A stretch of DNA of 62,826 bases from Chlorokybus atmophyticus (GCA_009103225.1 RHPI01002272.1:1-62826); one strand, 5' to 3'. Positions 1 through 11,450 are shown, counted from the stretch's first letter. Translations and numbers: made by a program. The notes: generated by a model not told the origin, from the sequence alone.

Positions 1-24
1 TGTGGCTATTTATTACTCAGGAAT

Positions 25-53
25 CCTAACCCTAACCCTAACCCTACCCTAAC
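25..53. repeat. Short telomere-type repeat (CCCTAA)n
   Basis: About five CCTAAC units, one lacking an A. They match the TTAGGG telomere type read on the other strand. The tract is too short to be a chromosome end by itself and lies about 240 bp upstream of the first ATG of the SAM-domain gene, so it may be an interstitial remnant or a telo-box-like promoter element. A GGC/GGT-rich stretch at about 112-180 separates it from the gene. Confidence 0.8.
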
Positions 54-289
54 TTGTGCGCAGCTGACTTCTGCGCAGTAAGACTTTGAAGAAGCACAGC
101 TGTCCGCAGTGCTTCGGCGGCGGCGGTGGCGGCGGCGGAGGTGGCGGTAGTGAAGGTGGTGGCGGGAGTGAAATCGGTGGTTGACTGTTTTGCGTCTTGG
201 CGTTTCCGGGCCTACTTGCTAGGTTGCGGTGCTGGAAGCTGTTTCTAGCTGCTACCAAGCTGCAAAGTTGTGTGCTGCTCTCAAGCACA

Positions 290-2694
290 ATGTCAGTGTA
301 TAGGATGAGCGTTGAGCTTATCTCCAAACGGGTAGCTAAATTGTTGAGAGGGGTTCCAAGTGCACAAGCAATAGCGGAGAAGTTCAAGGAGGAAGAGATT
401 GATGGAGAAGCTTACTACAGCCTCTCAGCAGAAATTCTTGCACAGATCACACCTAGGCTAAGCATTGCTTCGCGGATCCTTGAAGACGTGCAGAAGTTGA
501 ACAGGGATGAGCCGAGGTTGCAAGCTGAAGATGAAGAGGAGCAAGACGAGGCGGGAGCACAACCTGGGGACACAGGTGTGCTTGCTTTCAACTAGTCTGC
601 TGCCAAGCTGCTGGTGCAACTTAATTGCTCCTGCAGCTGAAGCTCTGCTTGCTCATTGGTGTGCTTTGGTCTACAGCTTCAGTCAAGCTGAAACTACAAC
701 TCAATTGAACCTGCGGCTTGGCTGGAGCTGTAGCTTGAGTAAAAGCTGCATATCGGCTTTCTACCAAGCAGAGCCTCAGCCAAGCCGCAGCTGCAGTTTA
801 GCTGGAGTGGTAGGTTGGGTGAAGCTCTACTTGCTGTATTTTGTACGCTTCGGTCTGCAGCTTCAGTCAAGCAACAGCGTTAGCCAAGCCGCAACTGCAA
901 CATAGCTGAAGCTGCAGCTTGGCTAAAGCTCTGCTTGCTTTGCTCTCTTTTGCAAGTGCCATGCGCTGACTGTTGGCCTTGTGCGCAGGAGCTGTTGATG
1001 AAGTTAACTGCGAAGACGAGTCAGAGGCAGTCAAGAAGGCAAAGCTGGAGGAAAAGTGCTTTGCCCCTGTCGCTGACAAGCCTAGGGGACTAGAGCTAAA
1101 TGGGCAAGCTTACTTGAAGAAGAAGGACGAGACACAGTGGAGAATACAGGAGGACAACCGCAAGCTTCTAAAGGAGAAGCTGTGGGCCAAGTTCCCAGAC
1201 CACTGTGTTGGCAGGAGCTTCAATCGGGCCGGCCCAGATTATGACATGAGGGAGGAGGTGGTGGCGGATGTAATGCAGAATCACACTCCGCTGGAGATCA
1301 ACGGACAGACATTGCGCTGGCCTGCAAGTAAGTAATCTGCGTCTGCCTATGTGCATGTGCGTTTATATGCCACCTGCCAGATGTCTTGTGCTTCCTGCAG
1401 AATGACTACTCACTGCCTCTTGTTTGCAGAATGGATTCGTGAGCAAATCCGCCGGTTTGTGGATAATGCAAGACGGGGCCATCCATTAACGCCAGGCGAA
1501 ACGGTAGGCTTGACCCGTGAGCAGCGCAAGGAGAAGATGCGCGCTGCACGCGCTGAGAAGCGCGCTGACGCAGAGGAGCCAGCTCCACGCCGCTCGCGCA
1601 CAGACTACGGGCTTGGCCCACATTTCACCGTTGCAGACTTTCCCTCCAGCCAAAATGCTGTGCTGCTTGCCTTGTTGACTGCTGAGCCGCCTTCTCAAGC
1701 GCAGCTGCGTGAGGACTGGGTGGCTTTCAGGTACGCCATTTATCCTCTTGCACAAGGCCTTTGCACCCGCACTCGTAAGGAATTCATATGCGGCTGGTGC
1801 TGCAGACCCGCAGGAGATGCTGCAAGCACCAGCGGCAGCAGCAGCCGCAGGGTTGTGGCTGTTGGGCGCGGTCAAGTACTGGAGGTGCTTGAGCAAGAGA
1901 CTCCTTGGCGCAGCTACAAAGTGAAGGTGCTGGAGTGGTACAACGCCAAGGGTATCGGTGATCAACGCGTCTACATGCCAGTACGTGACACGGACGGGTA
2001 TGCTGGCCAGATGACCGGGGACGAGCACTTGTGCAGCAATATCTTGGTGAGCGTAGTAGAGTGTGTGCTGCGGCACAGCACATTGCAAGCGTAACTGCAA
2101 GGAAGATTATATGCGTGACATGCAATGCGGCTGCTTGAGTGATGCAGGGACGCAGTTGTGCTTGGCCTGCATCCTTGGTAGCCCCGTCTGCAGTCTGCCC
2201 TTGCTCAGACTGCTCTTCAGGCGACTGCATTGCAGAAGTCACCCCAAGATGCGTTCGCGCGCTCGTGGTTGACAAGCGCGTGCAGCCAGAAGACCAGCAT
2301 GACATCAATCAGAGGGTAAGAACGTTGCAGTGGGCTGTAACGTGTGCAGCATGCTTGCATGATGCACACTTGTAACAATTCTTGCTTGCAGATCAATCGT
2401 TGCTCTGACCACCTCATGCACTTGGCTGGCATCTGCTGCAATACCTTGTGCGCCAATGTTCCCAACCGCGAGAGCTTGCTGGAGGTGTACACTTCCTGGA
2501 GGGGGACATACGGGACGCAGATTGGGAGGCTACCGAAGGAGGACCATCTGCTTGCAAAGTTCACTGACTCGCAGATCGGTCTCATGCTTGTTACATTTGC
2601 AGTCAACAAGCGCTGGCTGGTACAGGATGACTCTGGAGAAGCACGCTATGGCTGGCACTGGAATAGTCAAGCCAAGCGCCAACCCGGTCCATAA
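290..2694 (+). CDS. Five-exon SAM-domain protein of unknown function
   Basis: Proposed exons are 290-575, 989-1327, 1430-2046, about 2236-2315 and 2392-2694. Introns 1 and 2 are GT-AG and phase-consistent; the junction into the short fourth exon is not resolved. Residues about 14-70 read as a sterile alpha motif domain (RVAKLL..., EEEIDGEAYY, ILEDVQKL), usually a protein or RNA interaction module. A basic segment (about 1430-1600) with WIREQIRRFVDNARRG and REQRKEKMRAARAEKR follows. The C-terminal exon contains DSQIGLMLVTFAVNKRWLV. The first ATG in frame is at 290. A paralogue without visible SAM lies at 15.4-17.8 kb on the other strand and conserves the FPD, basic and KRW blocks. I do not recognise the full family; some animal SAM proteins have a similar SAM-plus-basic layout. 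Exons lack in-frame stops, so the gene may be functional. Confidence 0.65.
640..930. repeat. Degenerate AGCTG-rich repeats in intron 1 of the SAM gene
   Basis: The 413-bp intron (576-988) holds repeated blocks such as CTACAGCTTCAGTCAAGC near 670 and CTGCAGCTTCAGTCAAGC near 853, about 180 bp apart, with many intervening copies of AGCTGAAGCTG and CAAGCCGCAGCTG. They look like a degenerate duplicated minisatellite. No coding function is apparent. Confidence 0.55.
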
Positions 2695-2734
2695 TTGGGT
2701 ACCAAGGTGAAGACCTTCGCTCAACTTTTTTGCA

Positions 2735-2872
2735 GCACCCAGTCTAGCTTCCATGCAGCTTCCTTGCAGCCGCCAGTCTAGCTTCCTGCTAAAAGTCTGA
2801 CTTCTTGCTAGCAGTTTAGCTTGCTACCAGCAGTTAGCTTCCTGGTAGCAGTTAGCTTCTTGCAAACAATTG
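2735..2872. repeat. Degenerate tandem repeat around TAGCTTCCTG
   Basis: Five or six imperfect units of roughly 20-30 bp built on GTCTAGCTTCC, TAGCAGTTTAGCTTGC and GTAGCAGTTAGCTTCTTG. They lie just downstream of the SAM gene stop and may be part of its 3' untranslated or terminator region. Confidence 0.55.
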
Positions 2873-3060
2873 GAGCCTATTCTAGTACTAGTTAAGAGTA
2901 CATGGTACAATGTAAACTCCATATGAGGTTAAGATTTCTTTACCAGGAAAACTGCCTGCAACTTGCCTGCATATGCCTGCTATACTGTGCTGCTAATTTT
3001 GGAATGAATGGCTGGGCCGTTATCGGCATGACTGCTGGTCCACCGAGGTCGACACACCAG

Positions 3061-3297
3061 GAGCTGTGCCGACGTCGGCAGCAGTGCTACTGTGCCGAAG
3101 TCGGCAGAAGCGCTGCTGTGCCGAAGTCGGCAGAAGTGCTATTGTGCCGAAAACGGCAGGATCGTTGCTGTGCCGAAGACGGCAGAAGCGCTGCTGTGCC
3201 GAAGACGGTGGGGTCGCAGCTGTGCCGAAGACGGCAGAAGCGCTGCTGTGCCGAAGACGTTAGAAGTACTGCTGTGCCGAGGTCGGCCCAACGCAGT
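3061..3297. repeat. 26-bp tandem array with an internal 12-bp palindrome
   Basis: About nine consecutive units of 26 bp follow the pattern GTGCCGAAGNCGGCAGAAGC plus GCTGCT. The core GCCGA-AG/CG-TCGGC is self-complementary in the better units. Degenerate pieces (TGCCGGCACAAAG, TTGTGCCGAGAACGG) continue to about 3460. Chance open frames through the array repeat CAEDGRSAAVPK-like words because 26 is not a multiple of 3; I do not read it as protein. It ends close to the 5' breakpoint of retrotransposon copy 1. Confidence 0.85.
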
Positions 3298-3479
3298 TTG
3301 CCCCGTCAGCGGCAGTAACCAGCTTGTGCCGGCTGACAGATGGTGACTTACGATCCTCTGCCGGCACAAAGCGACTTGTGCCGTCTTGGGAGAAGAACTG
3401 CTCGCAGAACTCGAAGGCAGGTGCCGCTGACGGCACAACTGGCTTGTGCCGAGAACGGATTCTGCTGCAGGCGCCGTGT

Positions 3480-4833
3480 GCACTCTCCAAGTTGGAAGAA
3501 GATTTGGTGGAGCAGAGGTGCAAGGCTCTATAAGATGCAGGCCTGATTGAGGAGTCCACATCGGACTTTGCGGCCGTGACCGTCATGCCCCTGAGGAAGG
3601 ATTCAGCAGGCAACTGGGCACACCGGCGTATGGGCGGCGACTACCGCCCCCTCAACAACAAGACAAGCAAGACAGGTATCCAATGCCTACTGCAGAGGGT
3701 ATCTTTGATGATATAGGAGACTATACCGTCTTCAGCATCCTGGATATGCGTCAAGGGTACAATCAGATCCCCATCAAGGAGGAGGACAAGCACACGACAT
3801 CTTTCAGGGGGGGCAACCAGCAGCTGTGCCAGTAGAAGGCCATACCCTTCGGACCGAAGAATGCTCCTGCCAAGTTCCAACGCATCATGGACAAAGCCTT
3901 GAAGGGGCTGGACTTCGCGCGATGCTACATTGACGACATTCTCATCTTCAGCCGCAGCACCGAAGAGCACCTACAGCACATCGAGGAGGTGCTGGAGAGA
4001 CTCAAGGGGGGATGGGGATGAATGTGCACCCCGACAAATGCACCTTTTTCACTCACAAGGTATCCTACTTAGGGCACATGATTGTGCCCCATCGGGTGTA
4101 CATACAGCAGGCAAAGGTGGAGGCCCTGGCAGCTATCCCTGCTCCAACGGACCTTACGCGCCTGCGCGCCTTTCTGGGCCTTGCCAACTACTATCGCCGG
4201 TTCGTAAAGGACTTCGCAACAATCGCGCGGCCCCTCAACGAGCTCCTAAAGAAGGAAGTGGAGTTTGCGTGGAAGGAGCCTCAGCAGCAGGCATTTGAGG
4301 AGCTACAGGGTAGGCTCACCACAGCTCCCATCATTCAACGCCCTGACTACACCAAGCCCTTCATCCTCCACACCGACTGGAGCAAGCTCTGGATGGGGGT
4401 TGTGCTGATGCAGCACAATGAAAACAAGAAGGAGCGGGTGGTGTCATACGCCAGCCGAAGCAACAACAGCGCCAAGGCTAACTACATCTACGATGGGGAG
4501 TGCCTCGCTGCAGTGTGGGCTATCTCCTTCTTCAGACCTTTCCTCTTTGATAGACAATTTCAACTGATCACCGATCATCAGCCACTCAAGTGGTTGATGA
4601 CCAACCAGCATTTGATAGGGAAGCTCGCTCGCTGGGCCCTATTATTGCAGAAGTATGACTTCGAGATCGACCACCGCGGCGGCCTCACCAACCAAGACGG
4701 CGATGGCCTCAGACGCAACCCTCACCTCAGCACCATCGATTTAACCGGAGCTCGGGACGAGCTTGGCCCTGCAGCAGCAACTCCCATCGCGGCAGCCATT
4801 TTTGCTGTTGCCGCGTTACGCTTAAGGCGCTAG
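3480..4833 (+). pseudogene. Gypsy reverse transcriptase-RNase H, broken
   Basis: The RT section (3485-4010) keeps the YIDDILIFS catalytic motif at about 3928-3955 and the FGPKNAPAKFQ block. It carries a TAA near 3530 where copy 2 has Leu, a one-base frameshift near 3660 and a TAG near 3834 where copy 2 has Trp. From 4012 the frame is open to 4833: the RT thumb, then RNase H with HTDWSK, GECLAAVW and TDHQPLKWL, which supply the acidic active-site residues. Function in an intact element would be cDNA synthesis and removal of template RNA. The gene is a relic here. Confidence 0.85.
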
Positions 4834-4927
4834 ATCAACACCATTGCCACATCAACGGCGGAGGAAATTCCTGCCCTTGAGTCTACTGGCCCCACAGTGA
4901 CCGCACCCCTAGGGGACGCCCACGCGG

Positions 4928-6424
4928 TTGGCATTGAAGTCGATGACACCGAGCTGGCACCAACCGACACCAGGCAGGACATATGGCTGGACAAGCCATC
5001 ACCATCCTTCAAAGTGGCCAGCTTCCCTCCGATATGAGTATGCACGAGAGAGAGATCGTGTCAACCAACGCACCCGCCACTATCGGTGGGCAGATGACAA
5101 GCTGTACCGCCGCTTTTATGACGAAGACAAGGAGGTGCCGACATCAGCCATACGCGAGGGCATCATCACTGCCCTCCACACTGAGCTTAAACACTTCGGT
5201 GTCAAGCGTACAATCAGCCTGGTAAAGGCGCAATATTGGTGGTATGGGTTGTCCAAGCAGGTGCAGGGGTTGGTCGGTCATTGCCAACAGTGTGACATGG
5301 TACGCGCCAGCCTCAACACACGCAATGCCACCTTGCACCCTCTCCCCATCTCCGGTCTTTTCTATCGCTGAGGACTCGACATTTTGGGAGACTTGGCACC
5401 CTCGGCACGTGGCAACCGCTATATTCTGGTCATGATCGAGCACTTCTCCACATGGGTGGAGATGGTGCCATTACCCGACAAAAGCAGCAGGGGGGTGTCT
5501 CAAGCCTTCCTCTCCCATGTCCTCAGCCGGTTCGGCAGCTGCGCTGAGGCCATCACCGACCAAGGCATTGAGTTCAGAGGGGAGTTCGACACCTTGTTGG
5601 ATGGGTGCTACATCGATCATCGCCGCACTTTGCGTGACCACCCCCAAGCCGACGGTCTCGCCGAGCGTACAGTGCAGACCATCAAGAAAGAACTCCGCAA
5701 GTACGTGCTGGAGTATGAGAAGAACACCTGGGACGACCACCTTCCGAAGGTGGCCCTTGGATACCGATCGTCAAAGCAGGCGGCTCTGCGCGAGTGCAGC
5801 CCATACTACCTGCTGTTCGGTCGTCCGCCATTGCTTCTTTTTCGTGCACAGCAGGATGTAGATCGTGTGGTGAACAACCTTGACGACGCCAACTGGATGC
5901 ACAACGACATTACCACACGCGCCGCGCTGTTCGAGCGCACCGTCCCTATGGCCTTCAACAACCTACGCATCGCACAGCACCGCGACACTCTGCGCTACGA
6001 GCGCGTGCGCAGCGGCTTCTACAAGGAGCGCCAATGGCGGTTTCAAGCAGGGGACTTTGCCTACCGCATGGCAGCCACTAAGGACACGCTCGACACCTCC
6101 GTGGGCCGCACCATCTACAAGGTACTCAAGGTGTACCCCACAGGGGTGCTGGACCTTCTCGGTCAAAACGGAGAGAGGTTGAAAGACAACATGGTGAACT
6201 GCGCGCCATGTCACCTTCCTTACATAGCTGGCTTTGCGCGCATCCAGCACCCTCGCCCCGCCCGCAGCACACGCTGTGAACGCTGCGGCAGCGCCAGCGA
6301 TGACGCACTCATGATGCTCGGCGATGGCTGTTACAAGGGCCTGCATTGCTATGTCTACAGCCCCCATTGAACGCCATACCCATGGACGAGTACTGGTGCG
6401 ACGATTACCGCGCCAACGGCCCTC
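4928..6424 (+). pseudogene. Gypsy integrase with C-terminal PHD-like finger, broken
   Basis: The frame 4928-5371 holds the HHCC zinc-binding region: paired His in TELKHFG and Cys in GHCQQC. A TGA at 5369-5371 sits just before LDILGD, which carries the first catalytic Asp; the core then reads TDQGIEF (second Asp) and DGLAERTVQ (Glu) in 5384-6370. Downstream at about 6270-6412 is a C-x2-C, LGDGC, LHCY, then YWCDDY pattern that resembles a PHD zinc finger. One ligand appears as Gly and the last as Tyr, and a one-base frameshift at about 6350 breaks it; the continuation is open in the next frame to a TAG at 6436. PHD fingers read histone tails, so the intact version may have steered integration. 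That role is inference. Confidence 0.78.
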
Positions 6425-6484
6425 CTCACTTGCTTTAGCAACTGAGCTCTGGAGCTAGAACGTCCCCAGAAGCTCACGGGGGGT

Positions 6485-6724
6485 GGCTTGTTGACTGTGT
6501 GTCCTACAGCACAGCATGTACATTCAGGAGGACACCGCCTCCACATATCCGTGTTTTTCAGCGTCAGCAAAGCAGCTCCACCAAGCACTCCTCGCCATAC
6601 GAGCTGGGATATCTTTTGCTTTTGCTACATGTTACAATATGTCGAAGCAACAGGGCTAGCAAGCATGTCTTTCCCTGCAGCGGCCCGAGACAGCTTGACC
6701 CTCAACTCTTCTCGACCCAACAGC
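6485..6724. repeat. 240-bp repeat, copy a, between integrase and 3' LTR
   Basis: Begins near TGGCTTGTTGACTGTG and ends at CTTCTCGACCCAAC, immediately before the LTR. Further copies lie at about 7262-7508 and 38098-38340. It is probably the 3' untranslated region of the gypsy family. Weak open frames on either strand are not conserved between copies. Confidence 0.75.
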
Positions 6725-7260
6725 TGTCATACCTATGCCCGCGCATACCAGCCTTCATCGAGCATGCCTACATCGAAACCATCGTCCGGCCTACCAGCAT
6801 GCCAACTCGCGCGCGGCACTGATCAGTAGCTAGGTCATGACTCTAGAGTAGCTCACGATCAGAGCCTACATAGGCACCGCGCGTACTTGTGAGTTCGGTT
6901 CGGTATCAGTGGTGTTCTATATCAAGTGGTGATTGCTGTGAAAAGGGCCTCGATATGACCGTTAGCTTATATTTTGAACAGTCATGATTGGACTTGCATA
7001 AGTAGTCACGGTGTTCACCAGATCAGCTGGTGACACTGTGAGTGAGAAAGCTAAGAGCTTGTGAAGCGACTTAAACGGCTAGCACGACATCCCGGTTATC
7101 AAGAAACTTCTCACTGTGTGAAAGCCTGTGCATGCTTGTGTGCATCATGCTTGTCATTGCTGTGAGCTTGGTGTGCCTGGTTGCAGTGTGCTTGATGACA
7201 TTAGTCAGGGCATAGTATCCACGTGTTGCTTGCTCATTCACCTCACTTAACAATGTAACA
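6725..7260 (+). repeat. 3' LTR of gypsy copy 1
   Basis: Starts TGTCATACCTATG and matches 30308-about 30849, which starts TGTCATGCCTATC, over about 536 bp. Shared landmarks include AGTAGCTAGGTCATG, CTCGATATGACCGTTAGCTTAT and ACGTGTTGCTTGCTCATTC. The right border is taken at ATGTAACA, where similarity ends, and is uncertain. Target-site duplications are not visible because the left end is lost. Confidence 0.75.
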
Positions 7261-7261
7261 C

Positions 7262-7508
7262 ATTTTTCGCTTAGCTTATTGACTGTGTGTCCTGTAGCAC
7301 AGCATGTACACAAAAGAGAACACCGCCTCCACATATCCGTGTTTTTCAGCGATAGCAAGCAGCTCCACCAAGAACTCCTCGCCATACAAGCTGGGTTATC
7401 TTTTGCTTTTGCTACATGTTACAACATGTTGCAGCAACAGGGCTAGCAAGCATGTCTTTCCCTGCAGCAGCCCGAGACAGCGTGACACTCAACTCTCCTC
7501 GACCCGAC
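7262..7508. repeat. 240-bp repeat, copy b, directly after the LTR
   Basis: Repeats copy a almost throughout (TTTGCTTTTGCTACATGTTA, GCAACAGGGCTAGCAAGC, CTCCTCGACCCGACA). Its position after rather than before an LTR implies a nested or recombined second copy of the family. Confidence 0.72.
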
Positions 7509-7510
7509 AA

Positions 7511-7677
7511 AACAGTGGCCTGTTGGCAATCGACATTACCTTGAGGCGGACAATCGGCCAGAGTACTACACGTCTTTTTTTGGAGCTTCAGTATGAAAAA
7601 CACAACAAAACCGATGCACCGTCTTCAACACAACACGCATTGGACGAGATGAACGCCATCGAAGGGAACTCGTGAGT
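7511..7677 (+). pseudogene. Fragment of an EDS1-type EP domain
   Basis: The plus-strand frame reads GNRHYLEADNRP, then FFLELQYEKHNK and APSSTQHALDEMNAIEG. It aligns with the EP-domain section at 45.54-45.68 kb (GNRHYLEANNRP, FLELRYEKYN, APSSTDHALHEADAVE). Only the part after the LVEPIDIANYY core is present, and the left edge touches the gypsy repeat. It is therefore either a host-gene exon truncated by the element or a captured piece. No start or full domain remains. Confidence 0.6.
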
Positions 7678-7679
7678 TG

Positions 7680-8149
7680 CGGTGCATGTCTCTCGCCTTT
7701 TGACAAGGTGTACTTCACCTTGTCACGAGACAAAGCTTCTTATAAGCTTGAGAGAAAAAATTTGCAGGTTGTAGTGGATTGAACGCTGGAATTGCGAGCT
7801 TGCGTATGTGTCCACTTGAGTCTGCATGTATGTGTATGTTTGCATGTGTCTTAGCATGTATACTATACATGCTCACGTTTTGTAGTACAATATGTGCATG
7901 ACATGATGTGCTCATACTGAAGACCTGAGCATATACCTGCAGGTGTGTGCGTCACTGAGTGTCTCTCTATGTGCGTATATATGTGCGCACATGCATGCGC
8001 GAAGAGGTGTGTGGCTGTGTGCATGCGGAATTTGGTGATGGCGGCTGTGTGCGCGCGCGCGTATATGCTTGAGCTACCTGCGTGCGTGCATGCCTGATTG
8101 TGAAGCGCTGCACTACAGCAGTTGTCATATCGGACAAAGTGATAGCTAT

Positions 8150-8150
<1 letters not shown>
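7680..8150. other. No gene seen; TG/CA-rich spacer
   Basis: The sequence is rich in TGTGTG/TGCATG words (7800-8100) with no open frame carrying recognisable protein features. It separates the EP fragment from the long GA tract. Confidence 0.5.
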
Positions 8151-8459
<309 letters not shown>

Positions 8460-8464
8460 CTTAC

Positions 8465-8650
8465 AATTGATCCCCTTGCACTGCTCCAGCGTAAACCATT
8501 GATCCATTAAGGTAGTCTGGTCTAACTTGCACTCAATTAGCTGCCCCCGCAAGGCCTGACCACTGTTGGTATTCCAATCCAAGTACGAGTAAAACAATAT
8601 GCCCGTTGTCGTCGCGTACACCCGGTGGAGCAGGTGGGCTGTAGTAGTAG
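8465..8650 (-). CDS. Candidate exon, unknown protein
   Basis: The minus-strand frame reads YATTTGILFYSYLDWN, then SGQALRGQLIECKLDQTT and DQWFTLEQCKGIN, ending exactly at a GTAAGA donor at 8464. Composition and splice site look genuine, but neither the upstream acceptor nor neighbouring exons can be fixed, and I recognise no family. Confidence 0.4.
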
Positions 8651-8899
8651 CACAGGGGATGTATAAGTGAGCAACAAAAGAAAGTAGCGCTGCTGGACAG
8701 CAACTTGACAGCAGGCAATCGTGTGTGGTTGTGAGGTACTCATGCGACGTATGCGCTGAGCGTTTACAAGCCAGGCGGTGCACAACCAGTGTATAACTCG
8801 TAGCTTGTGTACATAACTTTGGTTATTATAGCACCAAATACATGTATGTATGCGCGTGCGTGACTCACTCACGACCCGGAAAGTGTTGACGTTGGGCGA

Positions 8900-10070
8900 A
8901 AGTGCCCAAATGTCGTATGCTGGTGTGCATGTGCCTGCAAAGTCCTCCCTTGCGCAGGTCATGATGGCTCTCCGCGGGTTGTTGGCGGCCATGCGGTCGC
9001 CCACCCCCTACGCCACGCGGTCCTCGTACACCGCCGGCCACTCATGGGACACCAACAAGCCGCGTCCGGTTAGGGACCTTCAACCTGTTGTCCATATACC
9101 TGCATTGACATATGCATGTGGGCATGTGTGTGCGTTCCTACGCGTGCGCGTCCACGCACTTGAAGCCACATGCAGACATGGACGTGTGCACGCGCACGTG
9201 TGTACCAGCTTGTTGTTGTTCATGTTGTGAGACTGTAACCAAGTAGATAACTGGGAGCACGCACGGCCTCGCAAGGCGGCTGCTGCAGAGCGAACGTTGA
9301 AGGCGCAGCGGAAGAGGACGGGCAGGGAGTTTAAGGGTGGGGCGCGGTCCGCCTCCATCTCACCGTCATCGGTAGACAGCGTACACACCCCACTGCCCAA
9401 CCCGTCTGCATCCAGCCACCCCCGTGGTGCACTCCACACGCATCCAGGTACAGCCGCCCTCCTGCTATCGCCATGACGCTGATCAGCTTCGGGGAGGTGA
9501 TGATGCCAGGGTCTGCACAAGGACACAGACAATTGCGCACGAATCAGTTCCACGGTGCTCTTGTCAATCTCGCAGACTCACCTTCGGCTTTGAGGGGATT
9601 TTTTAGAATGTTGGCGGGCGGCGGGACGCTCTCGCCCAGCTGTGGCTCTGGTAACAGCAACAACAGCCAGGGGTTGAAGTTTGGGATTGATTGTTTGGGG
9701 GGACCGTGCCGAACCGTCAATCAACGAAAATGCCCATACTTCTTGATTGTCAACCGTAATGACGGACTACTCGCCATAGGACTCAGGGCAAAAAAGACAC
9801 TCGTCCCTCTGTGCGTGCGTGCGTACGTGCGTGCGTGCGCGCGTGTGTTGGTATTTGTGTGGCGTGCTTACCAGAGTTGCACTCACTGAGCATGCACGTG
9901 TGCCAGGTCAACTCGCTGATTGAGAGCCGTGGTTGCCCTGCCTCCCTCTTCGTCCCCACCACCTACTACCCCCACATTACCGTTGGCTTCACCCTCCAGC
10001 ACCTCAACAACGAGAATGGCGTGTTCAAGACCTCAAGATCTTCCAGCCATCATCTCAACCAATCAGCTTG
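8900..10070 (+). CDS. Possible exons of an unrecognised gene
   Basis: Four GC-rich plus-strand stretches look protein-like: about 8935-9080 (MMALRGLLAAMRSPTPYAT), 9260-9450 (RKAAAAERTLKAQRKR and SPSSVDSVHTPLPNPSASS), 9473-9820 (LADSPSALRGFFRML, RKCPYFLIVNRNDG) and 9908-10060 (SLIESRGCPASLF, YYPHITVGFTLQHLNNENG). The last follows an AG acceptor (TGTGCCAG). They may be exons of one gene, but phases were not established. A CGTGCGTG simple repeat lies at 9808-9845. Confidence 0.25.
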
Positions 10071-10099
10071 GTATCATGACCGCTTTTTGCCATATCAAC

Positions 10100-10480
10100 C
10101 ACGTGTGTTGAGCACATGCAACTCACATGCACGCGACATTGATATGTACGCACATTGCATAATACAACGCTGATGGCAGCAGTACTGCAATGGTGGCATG
10201 TTTACTGCAATACAGCAGTTCCAACGCAAGTCAATTAAGCAAACCCATCATGGACACAGATCATAGGCGCCTCAATGCAAGATGAAATGACTCTAATGCT
10301 CATAACCATGGCACAGGCACACACCAAGGATATGCCCAAAATTGAGAAGGTGAGCATCACAAACGTGTGCAAGAGACAACGAATCTGTGTAAGGGACAAC
10401 GAAAGGCAACAAAGATGGCCGAGGAGATGCTTTGCGTACTTTGCCCTGCGCTGCTTTGCTTAGATTGGTAGCAGCAACAC
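10100..10480. other. No gene seen
   Basis: Mixed sequence with short frames only and no motif, RNA gene or repeat recognised. It leads into the duplicated block. Confidence 0.4.
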
Positions 10481-11396
10481 CTCGCTCTGTCGCGGATCTA
10501 ACTGTCGCAGTCTGTGTCCGAACACTTATTTGCGAGTCACCTGTTGGTTGTGACTTTCGTAAGGTTGACACAAGTAGTAATGTCTGCGTGCGAAGCGTGT
10601 GCAAGTCTACAGGTCATAAAATGGCAACAACAACGTCTAACAACATGTCAGCATGCTGTGCTGGCTGAGGTTTTGTCACATTACAATACAAGCTTAGCGA
10701 TCCTAACGAAGAACAAGCCGTCCAATCGCCTGACCATTCTTGTCACCAACGTTGCCATCATGTACCTAACATGTACCTCCCCGACTCTGCAAATGTCATC
10801 CGACGCCCACGCGCACACCCAATTGCTCGCATCTACCTCACCATGTATGCAAAAACCGTGTGAGGCGCGCAGCAACAACCCCTACAAAACTTGCACACGT
10901 AGTGTGAAGTTCATATTGCTGTTACCCAAGTACACTTGATTTGTTGCATAAGTAACACGCACAGTGTGTGCTGAGTGGTGTGGATAGAAGAAACTCCTGA
11001 ACACGTGCGCCAAAGCCACGAATTTCTTTTTTGGCGGTAGCGCGCACGAGTGCAATGTATGTCACATACAGTAACAACCCAGAGTTGTTTGCGTGGCCAA
11101 CGGCTTTACTTGGAGCGATGGGCGCTAAGTGCAAGCATGGATCGTTTCTGTTGAATCGAGACTCGGCGACGTGCAACTCGCTTTTTTTGCTTGACAATTG
11201 GGCTCCCAGTGCGCATGCAGGCAGGTGCTTGTGTTAAAGAGCGAGCATGCGTGCTGAGGGTGCACGTGAACGGGCTGTGGTGTACCATTCTGTGCATACA
11301 TGCCTAAGTGTACAAGGTTGACAATAGACCAGGATGCAGCGAGCGCATGCACGAGAAAGCAAGAAAGTGGGGAGGGGGAAGGAAAAAAAGTGATAC

Positions 11397-11406
11397 GGGG
11401 GGGGGG

Positions 11407-11448
<42 letters not shown>
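11397..11448. repeat. Poly-G then (GA)n microsatellite
   Basis: A G run followed by GA repeats. On the minus strand this is a CT tract about 23 bases after a GTAAGTACC donor at 11471. The duplicate arm keeps a short GA run at the equivalent place (61268-61279). Confidence 0.9.

Positions 11449-11450
<2 letters not shown>

Larger units (their letters stand above)
3475..7260 (+). mobile_element. Ty3/gypsy retrotransposon copy 1, 5'-truncated
   Basis: Homology with copy 2 (30.3-38.3 kb) starts near 3475, where the reverse transcriptase begins, so LTR, gag, protease and methyltransferase are absent. Order is RT, RNase H, integrase zinc finger and core, PHD-like finger, a 240-bp 3' region and an LTR at 6725-7260. 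Over the RT end and RNase H the two copies differ mostly at third codon positions with few amino-acid changes, which suggests both descend from elements once under protein-level selection. Stops and frameshifts show that this copy is dead. Confidence 0.88.

Noticed and set aside
3066-3561. Cys-rich repeated protein in the 26-bp array
   Set aside because: Similar words occur in three plus frames because the unit length is not divisible by three; it reflects the DNA repeat.
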